Shown here: piece by piece, positions 33,734-42,348 of the stretch | Layout: every line of letters starts with the position of its first letter | Position numbering within the stretch: the stretch's first letter is position 1 | From: Secundilactobacillus similis DSM 23365 = JCM 2765 | Lineage (GTDB): Bacteria; Bacillota; Bacilli; Lactobacillales; Lactobacillaceae | Direction: 5' to 3' | Length of the DNA stretch: 50,949 bases | Assembly (NCBI RefSeq): GCF_001311075.1 | Contig: NZ_BBAD01000016.1 | Span: forward strand, 1 to 50,949 | Position numbers and translations under genes: made by a program | Notes under the pieces: generated by a model | Seen by the model: the letters and a program-made list of their open reading frames with translations, nothing else | What the model was told of the DNA's origin: nothing | The model's database searches: none

Positions 33734-33913
33734 GGTAAGTGGCTAGGTGTATGCTGTGTCGCGATAATTGGCGGTTGTTGGTGTTCTTCCGACAACCGCC
33801 AATTATCGGGGACGAATTCAAGACTCGCACGGATTTTGGCGAGGCTTGAATTCGAGGGCTGAGACCGCCCTTGGGCTCAGGCCGGCCCCACAGCAGGAAC
33901 CTAGCCGCTTACC
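33734..33913. repeat. Multibranched structured element B
   Basis: 180 bases. The outer stem of 33734-33758 with 33889-33913 has GGTAAG/CTTACC, GGCTAGGT/ACCTAGCC and GCTGTG/CACAGC, interrupted by one G-T pair and a 4x4 loop. Inside: a perfect 17-bp hairpin (33762-33778 with 33792-33808, CGATAATTGGCGGTTGT), a second arm CGAATTCAAG.CTCGC (33813-33854), and a third GGCTGAG/CTCAGGCC-type hairpin. The protein-like reading across it (33768-33971) is a by-product. Structure is striking; function unknown. Confidence 0.65.
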
Positions 33914-34000
33914 GGAATCGACAGTTCAAGCAAATCATCGCATTTCACAAACTAACAGCAACGATGCTTAAGCTGGACACAAACGACAGTAACTATCACG

Positions 34001-34564
34001 CTAGTAAGTTCTAATCTTAGGTGGCTGATACGTCGTCATAAACGTCATAATCGTATCCAGCGAGTCAGCGAAACAGAGTTTTTGTCGATCAGTTGGTGTT
34101 AAAAAGCCATTCGTGACCATGTCGTCAAAGAAACGTTCTAATGAATCGTAATAATGATTGACGTTGTAAAAGGCACACGGATTAGAATTATCGCCTAAGC
34201 GGGCCCAAGAAAAAGCCTCAACGATCTCTTCCAGTGTCCCAGGACCACCAGGTAGTGCCAGACACCCATCGGCCAGCGTCAACATAGTTTGCTTACGGGT
34301 GGCCATATCGGCGACGATTTGAAGATCGGTGAGGCCAGTAAACGCTGCGCCACGGTCAACCAGTTCTTGTGGCATGACACCGTACACCTGACCACCGTCT
34401 CTGAGAACTTGGCGTGCGAGGATGCCCATCAAGCCAATCCCGCCACCGCCGTAGACGAGATCGAGGTGGTGCGTGGCTAAGTAGTGACCAAGTTCCGTAG
34501 CGGCCTGTTCGTAAACGGGGTTTGTGCCCGTGGCGGCACCGCAGTAAACGGCAATTTTTTGCAT
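34001..34564 (-). CDS. LOG family nucleotide phosphoribohydrolase
   Basis: 187-residue Rossmann protein of the LOG (TIGR00730) family, which removes the base from nucleoside 5'-monophosphates such as cytokinin or AMP. Seen: VYGGGGIGLMG and the active-site PGGPGTLEE motif. ATG 34564 follows GGAG. Its promoter region is shared with the divergent Xre gene. The physiological substrate in lactobacilli is not known. Confidence 0.9.
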   Translation of the reverse strand: MQKIAVYCGAATGTNPVYEQAATELGHYLATHHLDLVYGGGGIGLMGILARQVLRDGGQVYGVMPQELVDRGAAFTGLTDLQIVADMATRKQTMLTLADGCLALPGGPGTLEEIVEAFSWARLGDNSNPCAFYNVNHYYDSLERFFDDMVTNGFLTPTDRQKLCFADSLDTIMTFMTTYQPPKIRTY

Positions 34565-34638
34565 ATGAAGGCTCCTTTGAGGTTTTAATCAAGATAGGAT
34601 TAATGTACCATATAGTTGTTAAATTAGATAGCCGCGAA

Positions 34639-34703
34639 TTGTCAATAGTATTTGACAGTTCATGTCAAATGATTTTGACACTGTTTGACAAATACTTTTG
34701 ACA
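34639..34703. promoter_or_regulatory. TTTGACA heptamer array, divergent operator
   Basis: Six copies of TTTGACA or its complement in 65 bases: TTGTCAA (34639), TTTGACA (34651), TGTCAAA (34663), TTTGACA (34674), (34684) and (34697). The pair at 34651-34669 is a perfect palindrome, TTTGACAgttcaTGTCAAA. Spacings of 10-13 bases put the copies near one helix face. It lies just before the Xre gene and opposite the LOG gene, so autoregulation by that Xre protein is likely (inference). Confidence 0.65.
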
Positions 34704-34723
34704 TTTCGAAAGGAGGAGCCGGT

Positions 34724-34939
34724 ATGCAAAATTCAATTCAAACGCGCCGAAAAGCATTGCACTTATCACAGGCTGAATTGAGTCAGTTAGCTGCCGTTTC
34801 ACGACAAACCATCAACGCAATTGAAAATGCCAAGTACGATCCGTCATTAGCGCTAGCGTTTCGTCTGGCTGCCATCTTGTATACGACCGTTGATGAGCTG
34901 TTTGATGCGCCTGATCAGGTCACTTTTGAGCAAAAATGA
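34724..34939 (+). CDS. Small Xre-family HTH regulator
   Basis: 71-residue single-domain Cro/Xre regulator of the YgzD type: QAELSQLAAVSRQTINAIENAKYD helix-turn-helix (in part) followed by ALAFRLAAILYTTVDELF. ATG 34724 follows AAGGAGGAG. Preceded by a dense heptamer array that is its probable operator. Confidence 0.88.
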   Translation: MQNSIQTRRKALHLSQAELSQLAAVSRQTINAIENAKYDPSLALAFRLAAILYTTVDELFDAPDQVTFEQK

Positions 34940-35072
34940 AGCGCTTGTTGGCCGATGGTAAACCAACTTATTGCGAAAAAGGTTGTATTTCCAAAATAAT
35001 TAGTAGAAAATAATCTATAAATAATAACAATTACACATAACAGTTAATTTCAGCAAGAATGAAGGGTAAATT

Positions 35073-36845
35073 ATGGCATTTAACCTATGGATGTCACACC
35101 TTCTCATTTCAGTGTTTTTTGTGGCGGGCTTTATTACCTACTATGAGTGGCACGTCAAATGGGCAATTCAAACACCCCGACCGACAACGGTGGGGGAATG
35201 GCTGAGACGATTTTCAGTCATCGGTGTGACGGTGCTACTCTGCTTATGGCTTCAGTATATTACTGGTGCCAAGGCGGTTAGCGTATTACTATTTTTAAAT
35301 TTACAACTTTTTGTCATTGCTTACCCACTATTAAATGATCGACTCACCGACTTCGAGTTTTGGCTTCAGGGCGCAATTGGCGGTTCGTTTTGGTTTATTA
35401 ACCATACGTTTGACCTCGAATTATTCATTGGGGTTGCCTTGGTTCTCATCATCATGGGCACGGTACTGCGCTTATTTCGAAATCAGATTCGTTATAGTTG
35501 GGCCTTTCATATGATCTACGTAGTGGTGTTATCGGTTGCCTACTGGACGAGCTACGTTGGCATCGATAACTGGCAACGGTTTGGCTATATCGCGATGTTT
35601 ATGGCGATGAGTGTCTATTCATGTGCTTATAGTAATGCCACTCACAAACGCGCCTTAGAGCGGGCAAAACTCACGCACGAAGTTAATTTTGATGCGTTAA
35701 CTGGTGCCAAGAGTTACACCAACTTTTTAAGTGAATCGGTCGCCATTTTTAACCAAATTCGAGATGACCAGCAGCCGTTGACCTTTGCTGAATTAGATAT
35801 TGATAATTTTAAGGGAATCAACGATCGCTATAGTCACTTGGCAGGTAATGGGGCCTTGGTTGCGGTGACAAACCTCTTAAAAACGACGTTGTCACACTAC
35901 GTCCAGCCCTGGCAGCTTTATCGAACTGGTGGTGAAGAGTTCGTTATCCTGTTTCCAAATGGTGACGCTCAAGAAACGGTACCGGTTGTCCGAGCGTGTT
36001 GGCAAGCACTACGACAAATGGATTACCACTACCACGATCAATTCATCAAAATAACGGCATCGTTTGGAGTAACAACGGTCCGTCAAGCAGACGTTGTTTT
36101 GGCTGATAGCTATGGTCGAGCGGATGATAGTTTGTATATTTCGAAGCAACATGGCCGAGACTGTGTCACGGTTGATGGTGAGACGTTAGATGTCAATCCA
36201 TTGTCAACGGTCGTTGTGACCCACACGTATTTCACCCAACCCGTTATTCAAATTGCGGATGAGCAACCGATTTGTCAGGAGTTATTAATGCGGACGTTTG
36301 ATCACGGTCGGTGGGTAGTGCCAGAGTCGTTTGACCTTGGTGTTACGACTCAGGTGTCCATGATGCGGCAGTTGTTAGCGCAACTGAGCGTCAAGGTCAT
36401 TGCCATCAATGTGACGCGAGCTCAATTTGTTGATCCGCACCACATTAAGCAGTTACAGCGATTTGTAGCGGCAACGCCAGAACTTCGACGATTGACACTG
36501 GAGTTAAGCGAAACACCAACTATGGCTGAGCTTAAGCAGATTTACCCGCAGTACCAAAATGCCGGGATTTTAGTGATGTTAGACAGTGACTCGATTCTAC
36601 AACAGCGGAAATTGCTTGCTGAGGGCCTTGCGTACATTGATGGGATCAAAGTTGATGTGCAAGCATTAAGCGTTGCTGATCAACAATCGATTCAACAATG
36701 GCAACAACACCTTGAGGACCACCATAAGCGTTTGATCTTGAAGAATATTGAAACGTTAGCTGATTATGAACTAGCGCAGATGTTGAATGTTCGATATGGT
36801 CAAGGTTACTTCTTTGGTCGGCCGGTGATGCCACGGATGATTTAA
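35073..36845 (+). CDS. Membrane GGDEF-EAL protein (diguanylate cyclase)
   Basis: 590 residues: about six N-terminal membrane helices (residues 5-185), a GGDEF domain (residues 200-370; LDIDNFKGIND with Asp242/Asp244, active-site GGEEF at 286-290) and an EAL domain (400-590). The GGEEF is intact, so cyclic di-GMP synthesis is likely. The EAL keeps Glu403, Asn446, Glu477, Lys526 and Gln577 but the DD motif reads DS (504-505) and the EGxE motif reads KNIE, so hydrolysis is unlikely. ATG 35073 follows AAGGG. Membrane-bound c-di-GMP producer, sensing unknown. Confidence 0.88.
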   Translation: MAFNLWMSHLLISVFFVAGFITYYEWHVKWAIQTPRPTTVGEWLRRFSVIGVTVLLCLWLQYITGAKAVSVLLFLNLQLFVIAYPLLNDRLTDFEFWLQGAIGGSFWFINHTFDLELFIGVALVLIIMGTVLRLFRNQIRYSWAFHMIYVVVLSVAYWTSYVGIDNWQRFGYIAMFMAMSVYSCAYSNATHKRALERAKLTHEVNFDALTGAKSYTNFLSESVAIFNQIRDDQQPLTFAELDIDNFKGINDRYSHLAGNGALVAVTNLLKTTLSHYVQPWQLYRTGGEEFVILFPNGDAQETVPVVRACWQALRQMDYHYHDQFIKITASFGVTTVRQADVVLADSYGRADDSLYISKQHGRDCVTVDGETLDVNPLSTVVVTHTYFTQPVIQIADEQPICQELLMRTFDHGRWVVPESFDLGVTTQVSMMRQLLAQLSVKVIAINVTRAQFVDPHHIKQLQRFVAATPELRRLTLELSETPTMAELKQIYPQYQNAGILVMLDSDSILQQRKLLAEGLAYIDGIKVDVQALSVADQQSIQQWQQHLEDHHKRLILKNIETLADYELAQMLNVRYGQGYFFGRPVMPRMI

Positions 36846-36872
36846 GCAACATGTTCACCGAATAATTGAAAC

Positions 36873-36917
36873 AGTACCGAAATATCTCGAATTAAGGGGT
36901 GTTTCGGTACTTTTTTG
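36873..36917 (+). terminator. Terminator of GGDEF-EAL gene
   Basis: AGTACCGAAA pairs with TTTCGGTACT and is followed by TTTTTT. Confidence 0.85.
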
Positions 36918-37084
36918 GATGAGATGATTCCGCTCAAATTACCTAAGTTTGGCATATTCGTAAATTATTAGTTATTTTTAACGTTGGAATGGGTATAATT
37001 AGGCTGGAATATTTTTGAGTGAAGAGAGGCGAAGGTTGATACAAGTGGCTAATTTGAAAATTTTCAGAAATCGCAAGTAGTTGC

Positions 37085-37119
37085 TTGTAATTTAGAATCA
37101 ATCCAGTTATAATTGATTC
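37085..37119 (+). promoter_or_regulatory. Operator-promoter of the VIT pair
   Basis: TTGTAA (37085-37090), 17 bases, TATAAT (37108-37113). A perfect inverted repeat GAATCAAT/ATTGATTC (37095-37102 and 37112-37119, nine-base spacer) covers the spacer and -10, so a repressor bound there would block polymerase. A metal-responsive regulator is a guess. Confidence 0.65.
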
Positions 37120-37156
37120 CTGGTTAGAAAAATTCTAAAGTAAGGCGGCGGTTTAA

Positions 37157-37837
37157 ATGAAAAAGAAGATTACGTTAGCCCAACGAATCAATATCATGCG
37201 AGCAGCGGTGATGGGTGCGAATGACGGAATTCTATCCGTTGCTGGGATCGTTATTGGGGTTGCGGGTGCAACAACCAGTAACTTTGCGATTTTGATTTCA
37301 GGGTTGTCAGGAATGTTGGCCGGTACGGTTTCAATGGCGATGGGCGAGTATGTGTCCGTCAATACGCAAAAGGATTCGCAGCGGCGAGCAATCATGGCCG
37401 AACAAGAGCGATTGGATGACGATTATGATGGCGAGTTCAACTTCATTCGTCAAAAATACATTAATTCAGGGATCAGTCCGGATCTTGCCCATCAAGCAAC
37501 CACCGAAATGATGGCGCAAGATCCGTTAGTCGCTACGGTTCGAGAACGTTATGGGTTTGATGCAGGGGAGTATACGAGCCCATACGCAGCCGCAATTTCA
37601 TCCATGATTTCATTTCCAATTGGGTCGGTGTTGCCCTTGTTGGCGATTACATTATTACCAACGTCAACGCGTATTTTAGGCACGTTTATTGCGGTTATCA
37701 TTGCGTTAACGATTACCGGCTACAGTGCCGCCGCATTGGGAAATGCGAGTCGAAGCCGCGGGGTACTGCGAAACGTGGTCTCTGGCTTATTAACCATGAT
37801 CGTTACGTTTGCGATTGGGACCTTGATTGGTCAGTAG
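37157..37837 (+). CDS. VIT1/CCC1 family metal transporter, paralogue 1
   Basis: 226-residue VIT/CCC1-family protein: GANDGILSVAGIVIGVAGA first helix, SMAMGEYVSVNTQKD with the conserved MAxGEY acidic segment, a charged cytoplasmic middle (about residues 78-140) and three C-terminal helices. The family exports or sequesters iron or manganese. It is followed 13 bases downstream by a second family member; the two may form a heteromer. Confidence 0.87.
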   Translation: MKKKITLAQRINIMRAAVMGANDGILSVAGIVIGVAGATTSNFAILISGLSGMLAGTVSMAMGEYVSVNTQKDSQRRAIMAEQERLDDDYDGEFNFIRQKYINSGISPDLAHQATTEMMAQDPLVATVRERYGFDAGEYTSPYAAAISSMISFPIGSVLPLLAITLLPTSTRILGTFIAVIIALTITGYSAAALGNASRSRGVLRNVVSGLLTMIVTFAIGTLIGQ

Positions 37838-37850
37838 GGGGAATACGAAA

Positions 37851-38552
37851 ATGATGAAGCAATTAGCTGGGGCCAAACCCAAGAAAACCCAAACGATGGA
37901 AGAACGGTTAAACACGTTACGAGCTGGCGTTTTGGGATCCAATGACGGCATCTTAACCGTTGTTGGGGTGTTGTTTAGTGTGGCGGTGGCAACGCCGAAC
38001 CGGTTTACCATCTTCATTGCCGGATTATCAGATTTATTAGCCTGTGCGTTTTCGATGGCATCCGGCGAATATGCGTCAGTCTCGACGCAAAAAGATACTG
38101 AAAAGGCAGTTGTGCGGACCGAAAAGAAGCGGTTAGCGACGAACTATGATGATGCGATGGCGGCGGTTGTTAATCACTATACGGACCGTGGTGTTTCAAC
38201 TGAAACGGCGACTAAGATGGCTGCCGAATTAATGGCAAAACGGCCATTGGAAACGGTCGTGAGCGTGAAATATGACCTACAACTTGGCCATTACATGAGC
38301 CCGTGGAACGCGGCTTTCTCGTCGCTGTTCTCAGCGGCTGCTGGTGGCATTTTCCCGTTAGCTGCCATGACATTGTCGCCAGTTAGCATTGAATGGCCAG
38401 TCACAATTTTAGCCGTTTGTGCTTCAGTTGCGTTGACTGGGTTTCTCAGTGCTAAGCTGGGTGACGGCTTAGTTAAAACGGCCATTATTCGGAACGTGAT
38501 CGTTGGTATCCTGACGATGATCATTCACTATTCCGTGGGGATCTTGTTGTAA
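37851..38552 (+). CDS. VIT1/CCC1 family metal transporter, paralogue 2
   Basis: 233 residues, homologous to the preceding gene: GSNDGILTVVGVLFSVAVA, SMASGEYASVSTQKD, then a charged middle and C-terminal helices. ATG 37851 has AGGGGG upstream; longer in-frame readings overlapping the previous gene are not needed. Same predicted iron/manganese transport role; operon with paralogue 1 under one operator-promoter. Confidence 0.87.
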   Translation: MMKQLAGAKPKKTQTMEERLNTLRAGVLGSNDGILTVVGVLFSVAVATPNRFTIFIAGLSDLLACAFSMASGEYASVSTQKDTEKAVVRTEKKRLATNYDDAMAAVVNHYTDRGVSTETATKMAAELMAKRPLETVVSVKYDLQLGHYMSPWNAAFSSLFSAAAGGIFPLAAMTLSPVSIEWPVTILAVCASVALTGFLSAKLGDGLVKTAIIRNVIVGILTMIIHYSVGILL

Positions 38553-38564
38553 TTATAAAAAATG

Positions 38565-38612
38565 AAACGACCTGCCAATTCACGATGAACTGAATTGGCA
38601 GGTCGTTTTTTG
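38565..38612. terminator. Bidirectional terminator
   Basis: AAACGACCTGCCAATTC pairs perfectly with its complement and ends in Ts, between convergent VIT and HxlR genes. Confidence 0.88.
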
Positions 38613-38626
38613 TTGTTCAAATCAAG

Positions 38627-38992
38627 TTAAAAAATTTCTGAGCTATCGTGAATAATCGTTATCGGGGTCGTCGATTGCGTTGCCATTTGTTCGCCCCAAA
38701 TCGAGAGGGTGACAAGCGTTTCTCGAAGGCTTCGACCAGCGGCGGTTAATCCGTACACTACTTTCGGCGGCACGGTACCACAGGTTGTTCGACTAACGAT
38801 GCCGTCCGCTTCAAGTTGCCGAAGTTGTTTAGTTAAGACCTTTGGTGAAATCCCAACTAGGTGTCGTTGTAATTCCAGCGGTCGTTGCGACTGTAAGCCT
38901 AATTGACAAATAATGGCGGATTTCCATTTGCCACCGATGATGGCGAGGGTGTAATTGATGCCCAGTTGGTAGATTTTATCGTCGTATGCCAT
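38627..38992 (-). CDS. HxlR family transcriptional regulator
   Basis: 121-residue HxlR/MarR-like winged helix: IIGGKWKSAIICQL, LVGISPKVLTKQLRQLEADGIVSR and the wing PPKVVYGLTAAGRSL, as in YodB/CatR/QorR, which respond to quinones and electrophiles through a cysteine. Cysteines here are in ICQL and TTCGT. Divergent from an OYE-family reductase, its probable target, with a TTACC/GGTAA inverted repeat between. Confidence 0.88.
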   Translation of the reverse strand: MAYDDKIYQLGINYTLAIIGGKWKSAIICQLGLQSQRPLELQRHLVGISPKVLTKQLRQLEADGIVSRTTCGTVPPKVVYGLTAAGRSLRETLVTLSIWGEQMATQSTTPITIIHDSSEIF

Positions 38993-39068
38993 GAGTGCGT
39001 TCCTTTCGTATCCGTTAAATTGAGTCAGAAAATTTTAGCAGTGTTCAAACGACTTGACACGCTAAAAC

Positions 39069-39082
39069 TTACCATCCGGTAA
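39069..39082. promoter_or_regulatory. Probable HxlR operator
   Basis: TTACCatccGGTAA inverted repeat in the intergenic region between the divergent HxlR and OYE genes. The same half-sites occur before the quinone reductase at 42228-42245. Confidence 0.5.
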
Positions 39083-39176
39083 CTATTGTACACCGAATTA
39101 ATTACTTTTAATTAGTGATTGAGCGTGTATACTGGGATTTGTAATCGGTTTCAATTTAGCTGAAGGAGACTTCGAA

Positions 39177-40342
39177 ATGACAGACTATCAATTTTAAAGC
39201 CATATACCTTTAAAAACGGCATGACGGTGAAAAACCGGGTGGTAATTCCGCCGATGACGGAACGTTCCGGATTGGAAGACGGGAGCGTCTCACGAGATGA
39301 ATTGTATTACGCAAGTTTGCGGGCTGGCGGCGTTGGTATGTTTATTACACCAGCAGCTAATGTGACGGCGACCGGGAAGGGCTTCGAAGGCGAATTAGCG
39401 GTGAATGATGATCGTTATCTTCCGCGGTTGGCCAAACTAGCGGCTACGATGAAGCAGAACGGCACCAAGGCAATTTTGCAGTTGATTCATGCCGGACGGA
39501 TGACGAACTCACAGATCCTTCGTGGGACGCAACCTGTCAGTGCCAGCGCAATTGCGGCGCCTCGTGATGGAATGGAAACCCCGCGGGCATTGAGTGAAAC
39601 GGAAATTAAAGAAATTGTGGTTGCCTTTGCGATGGCAACGCGACGGGCGATCCTCGCGGGATTTGATGGCGTTGAGATTCACGGTGCAAATACCTATCTG
39701 ATTCAACAGTTCTTTTCACCCAACTCCAATCAACGGACGGATCAATGGGGCGGTTCGGTTACAAATCGGATGCGGTTTGGGTTAGAAATTGTCAACGCGG
39801 CTAAAATGGTGATTGATCAGTACGCACAAACGCCATTTTTGCTGGGTTACCGAATTTCGCCGGAGGAAGTTGAAAATCCAGGGATCCGCATCGCAGACAC
39901 GTTACAATTTGTCGATCGATTAGCGGATAGTGGCATCGACTACTTACACGTCTCAATGGGTAATGCTTGGCGAAAATCCCTGAATGATCCGCAAGAAACC
40001 CGGCCAACGATCCTTCGAATCAAGGATCAGGTCCATGATCGGGTGCCATTGATTTCAGTTGGTGGGTTGCAATCGCCTGCGGACGTTGAGAAAGTGATGG
40101 CCGCGGGCATCACGTTTGCGGCATTGGGACGCGAGTATCTTAGAGAACCAAAGTGGGTTCAAAAGGTTGAAGCCGGTCTTGAAGACACAATTCGTTACCG
40201 GGTCAACCGGACTGAACTGGAGGATTTAGGCTTAAACCCTGCTTTATTAGACTTCTTAGACGTCATTGGTACTGATCTGGGCTATGCGGGTGAAACCGAT
40301 GCAACGGCCAGTGACCGGGTTGATGCGATATTTAAAGATTAA
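39177..40342 (+). pseudogene. OYE-family NADH:flavin oxidoreductase, frameshifted
   Basis: Old yellow enzyme (FMN-dependent ene-reductase), 388 residues when corrected. ATG 39177 has GAAGGAG upstream, but the first frame stops after six codons; restoring one T in the TTTT run at 39192-39195 gives MTDYQFLKPYTFKNGMTVKN and the long downstream frame. Motifs: QLIHAGRMT, GVEIHGANTYLIQQFFSP, NQRTDQWGGS and SVGGLQSPADVEK. It would reduce activated alkenes or quinones, fitting control by the divergent HxlR regulator. Confidence 0.87.
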
Positions 40343-40351
40343 TTGGATGAT

Positions 40352-40400
40352 AAAAAAAGGAGACCACCTGTCGTTGAATAACATGTGGTCTCCCTTTTAA
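40352..40400. terminator. Bidirectional terminator
   Basis: AAAAGGAGACCAC pairs with GTGGTCTCCCTTTT between convergent OYE and GNAT genes. Confidence 0.85.
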
Positions 40401-40429
40401 TTAACCTTGTGATACCGCGATATTGTAGT

Positions 40430-40921
40430 CTACAATGAGTGAATCAAGTTATACCAAACTTCACCAGCATGATCCGATTCAGCAACGCCTGCGTTGACGT
40501 AACCGTTTCGTTCATAAAACGGTATCAGGCGTTCCAGACAGGTCAACGTGATGGCCTGACGATGTTGCGCTTTAGCAACCTTAGCGAGTTCTTTGAGTAG
40601 CTGGCTTGCGATGCCTTTACCCTGAGCATCGTCATGGACGGCCAAACTTAACACAGTCTGGTAGGCTGCTGTCGGATTATTGGGCGTTGTGTGGTCGAAG
40701 AGGTCGTCGTTGATGTAACGAGCATTGTCGGCTGGGCCAACGATATAGCCGAGCACTTGGCCTTGGTCATCCTTTGCAGTAATGAATGTATCGCTAATGA
40801 CTTGGATTCGTTCTGCCATACTAGTCTCGCTGGCAGCTTCTTCTGGCGTAAAACCCTGATTTTCGATGGTCATAATTTCAGTTAAATCTGCGAGTTGGGC
40901 AGGTTGATAGTGAATGGACAC
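40430..40921 (-). CDS. GNAT family N-acetyltransferase
   Basis: 163-residue GCN5-related acetyltransferase. The acetyl-CoA loop is LSLAVHDDAQGKGIASQLL (QxxGxGxA type), followed by AITLTCLERLIPFYERNGYV. Closest in layout to arylalkylamine/serotonin-type acetyltransferases. Acceptor unknown. ATG 40921 follows an AGGAGGT site. Confidence 0.87.
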   Translation of the reverse strand: MSIHYQPAQLADLTEIMTIENQGFTPEEAASETSMAERIQVISDTFITAKDDQGQVLGYIVGPADNARYINDDLFDHTTPNNPTAAYQTVLSLAVHDDAQGKGIASQLLKELAKVAKAQHRQAITLTCLERLIPFYERNGYVNAGVAESDHAGEVWYNLIHSL

Positions 40922-41183
40922 GGTGTTAACCTCCTGATGAATGTGATGCGTTTCATTTTAGTCGAAGCTTAGCGAGAAGTAAATATGCAGTGTGCGGCCT
41001 GCTGATATCAGGACAGAGGTCACGATAAACTAATGCGATTTCACGCGTTAACGGCGGCTATCTAGGTGCGCTTCTCATGTTGAGTGGCATTTAGTTGAAA
41101 CCGATGACGGTGTGGTTGCGACAACGGGCAATGGTATCGGTCAAGTTACACCGATGAGTTAACCATCTGAGTCAACGTCATCA
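40922..41183. other. Intergenic region with possible gene remnant
   Basis: No intact gene. Around 41030-41155 a plus-strand frame reads NAISRVNGGYLGALLMLSG, a stop, then (shifted) ETDDGVVATTGNGIGQVT, which looks protein-like and may be a decayed gene end. No homologue recognised. Confidence 0.25.
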
Positions 41184-41227
41184 AAAAACTACAATAATCG
41201 TTCAATTCAAACGATTATCGTAGTTTT
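41184..41227. terminator. Terminator of quinone reductase
   Basis: AACTACAATAATCGTT pairs with AACGATTATCGTAGTT; on the minus strand it is followed by TTTTTTG. Confidence 0.85.
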
Positions 41228-41240
41228 GTTGCTGGTCGTG

Positions 41241-42195
41241 TTAGATCAACACAACCACTTTACCAATGCCGGTTGATTGTGCCAAGTATTCATGGGCTTC
41301 ACGAGTGTGTGCGAGGTCGAACGTCTTGTCGGGCGTGACGTCAATCTGATGATTTTCAATGTAGGAGACGAGATGCTGAATCTGGTCGGCCGTCACGTTA
41401 CCCGAGTAAAAGCCGGTTAGATAACGATTGTTCGGAATGTCGACAATGGGGTCGAATTCCGGTAACGTCCATTGCCCACCGAGTTGACCGGTTGAATTTA
41501 AAATGCCGAATTCAGCGAGATGAGTAAATGAATCCGCAATGGTGGCCGGACCAACTAAGTCGATGATTTTATCAAACTGACCAGCTGAACCGGGTAACGT
41601 CAATGGATCATCAGTGATGAGCACTTTATCTAAATTAAGTTTTTGCAGGAGGCGTTGTTTACGCGGATTACGGGTCGTTCCCGTGATGATCGTGTTAAAT
41701 GGTAACGATTGAATCAGTTTAATCACCGCCACGCCAACTCCGCTGGTAGCTGCCCGGATCAGGATCCGATCATTAGCCTGAGTTGGAGACTATTGAAGAT
41801 ACCAAACGCGGTATAGTACGTTTCCGGTACTGCAGCCAGCTGAGCTGGTGTAAGCGTAGTGGTCACCGGATAAATCTGGTGATTTGGCACTAGTACGTAT
41901 TCAGCATAACTGCCATCAAAGTCGCGTCCCATTTCCCCCATTAACGAAACGACGCGTTGACCGGGATGGAGCTTGGTATCGGTGCTGACATCGATAATCC
42001 CCGTGACTTCGATGCCTAAGATTCTTGGAAATTTCACCGAGGGCGAATCACCTTGACGGGTGAAGATTTCTGAATGATTAATGCCAAATCCCGCGACTTT
42101 GATCCGTGACCAACCAGGTTTCACAACTGGTTTTGGAACAGTCGTATACTCAAGGACTTCTGGGCCACCGGATGGCGTACAACGATTGCGTGCAT
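41241..42195 (-). pseudogene. Quinone reductase / zinc-type ADH-like, two frameshifts
   Basis: Medium-chain dehydrogenase (NADPH:quinone reductase-like). Three frames join into 318 residues if two bases are restored: one near 42177-42180, linking ATG 42195 (MHAIVV, GGAGGT upstream) to TPSGGPEVLEYTTVPKP, and one at 41776-41778, linking FNSLQLR to NDRILIRAATSGVGVAV, the Rossmann glycine motif. C-terminal part: GQFDKIIDLVGP and a typical AREAHEYL-like end. A TTACC/GGTAA repeat lies 33 bases before the start. Confidence 0.85.
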
Positions 42196-42227
42196 GGTGA
42201 GGACCTCCAAAGTAAATTAGACCTATC

Positions 42228-42245
42228 TTACCATTAACTTGGTAA
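42228..42245. promoter_or_regulatory. TTACC/GGTAA inverted repeat
   Basis: Same half-sites as the HxlR-OYE intergenic operator, here with an eight-base spacer, just upstream of the quinone reductase. Suggests shared control, though the spacing differs. Confidence 0.35.
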
Positions 42246-42311
42246 AGTTCAACAGGATTGAATTGTGAAAACAATTGAAAATAGCCGGAAAAGGGTGGCT
42301 TAACCCACTAA

Positions 42312-42348
42312 AATACGGCCATTACCGCTGACTAGCAATGTCCGTATT
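42312..42348. terminator. Possible weak terminator
   Basis: AATACGG-CATT pairs with AATG-CCGTATT; on the minus strand it is followed by TTTAG. Likely end of the three-helix protein transcript. Confidence 0.4.

Noticed and set aside
33187-33913. CRISPR array or tandem repeat
   Set aside because: The repeats are nested inverted pairs, not regularly spaced direct repeats with spacers, and no cas genes are near.
33768-33971. Plus-strand open frame of 67 codons
   Set aside because: Entirely within structured element B; the frame follows from its inverted repeats and has no start signal.
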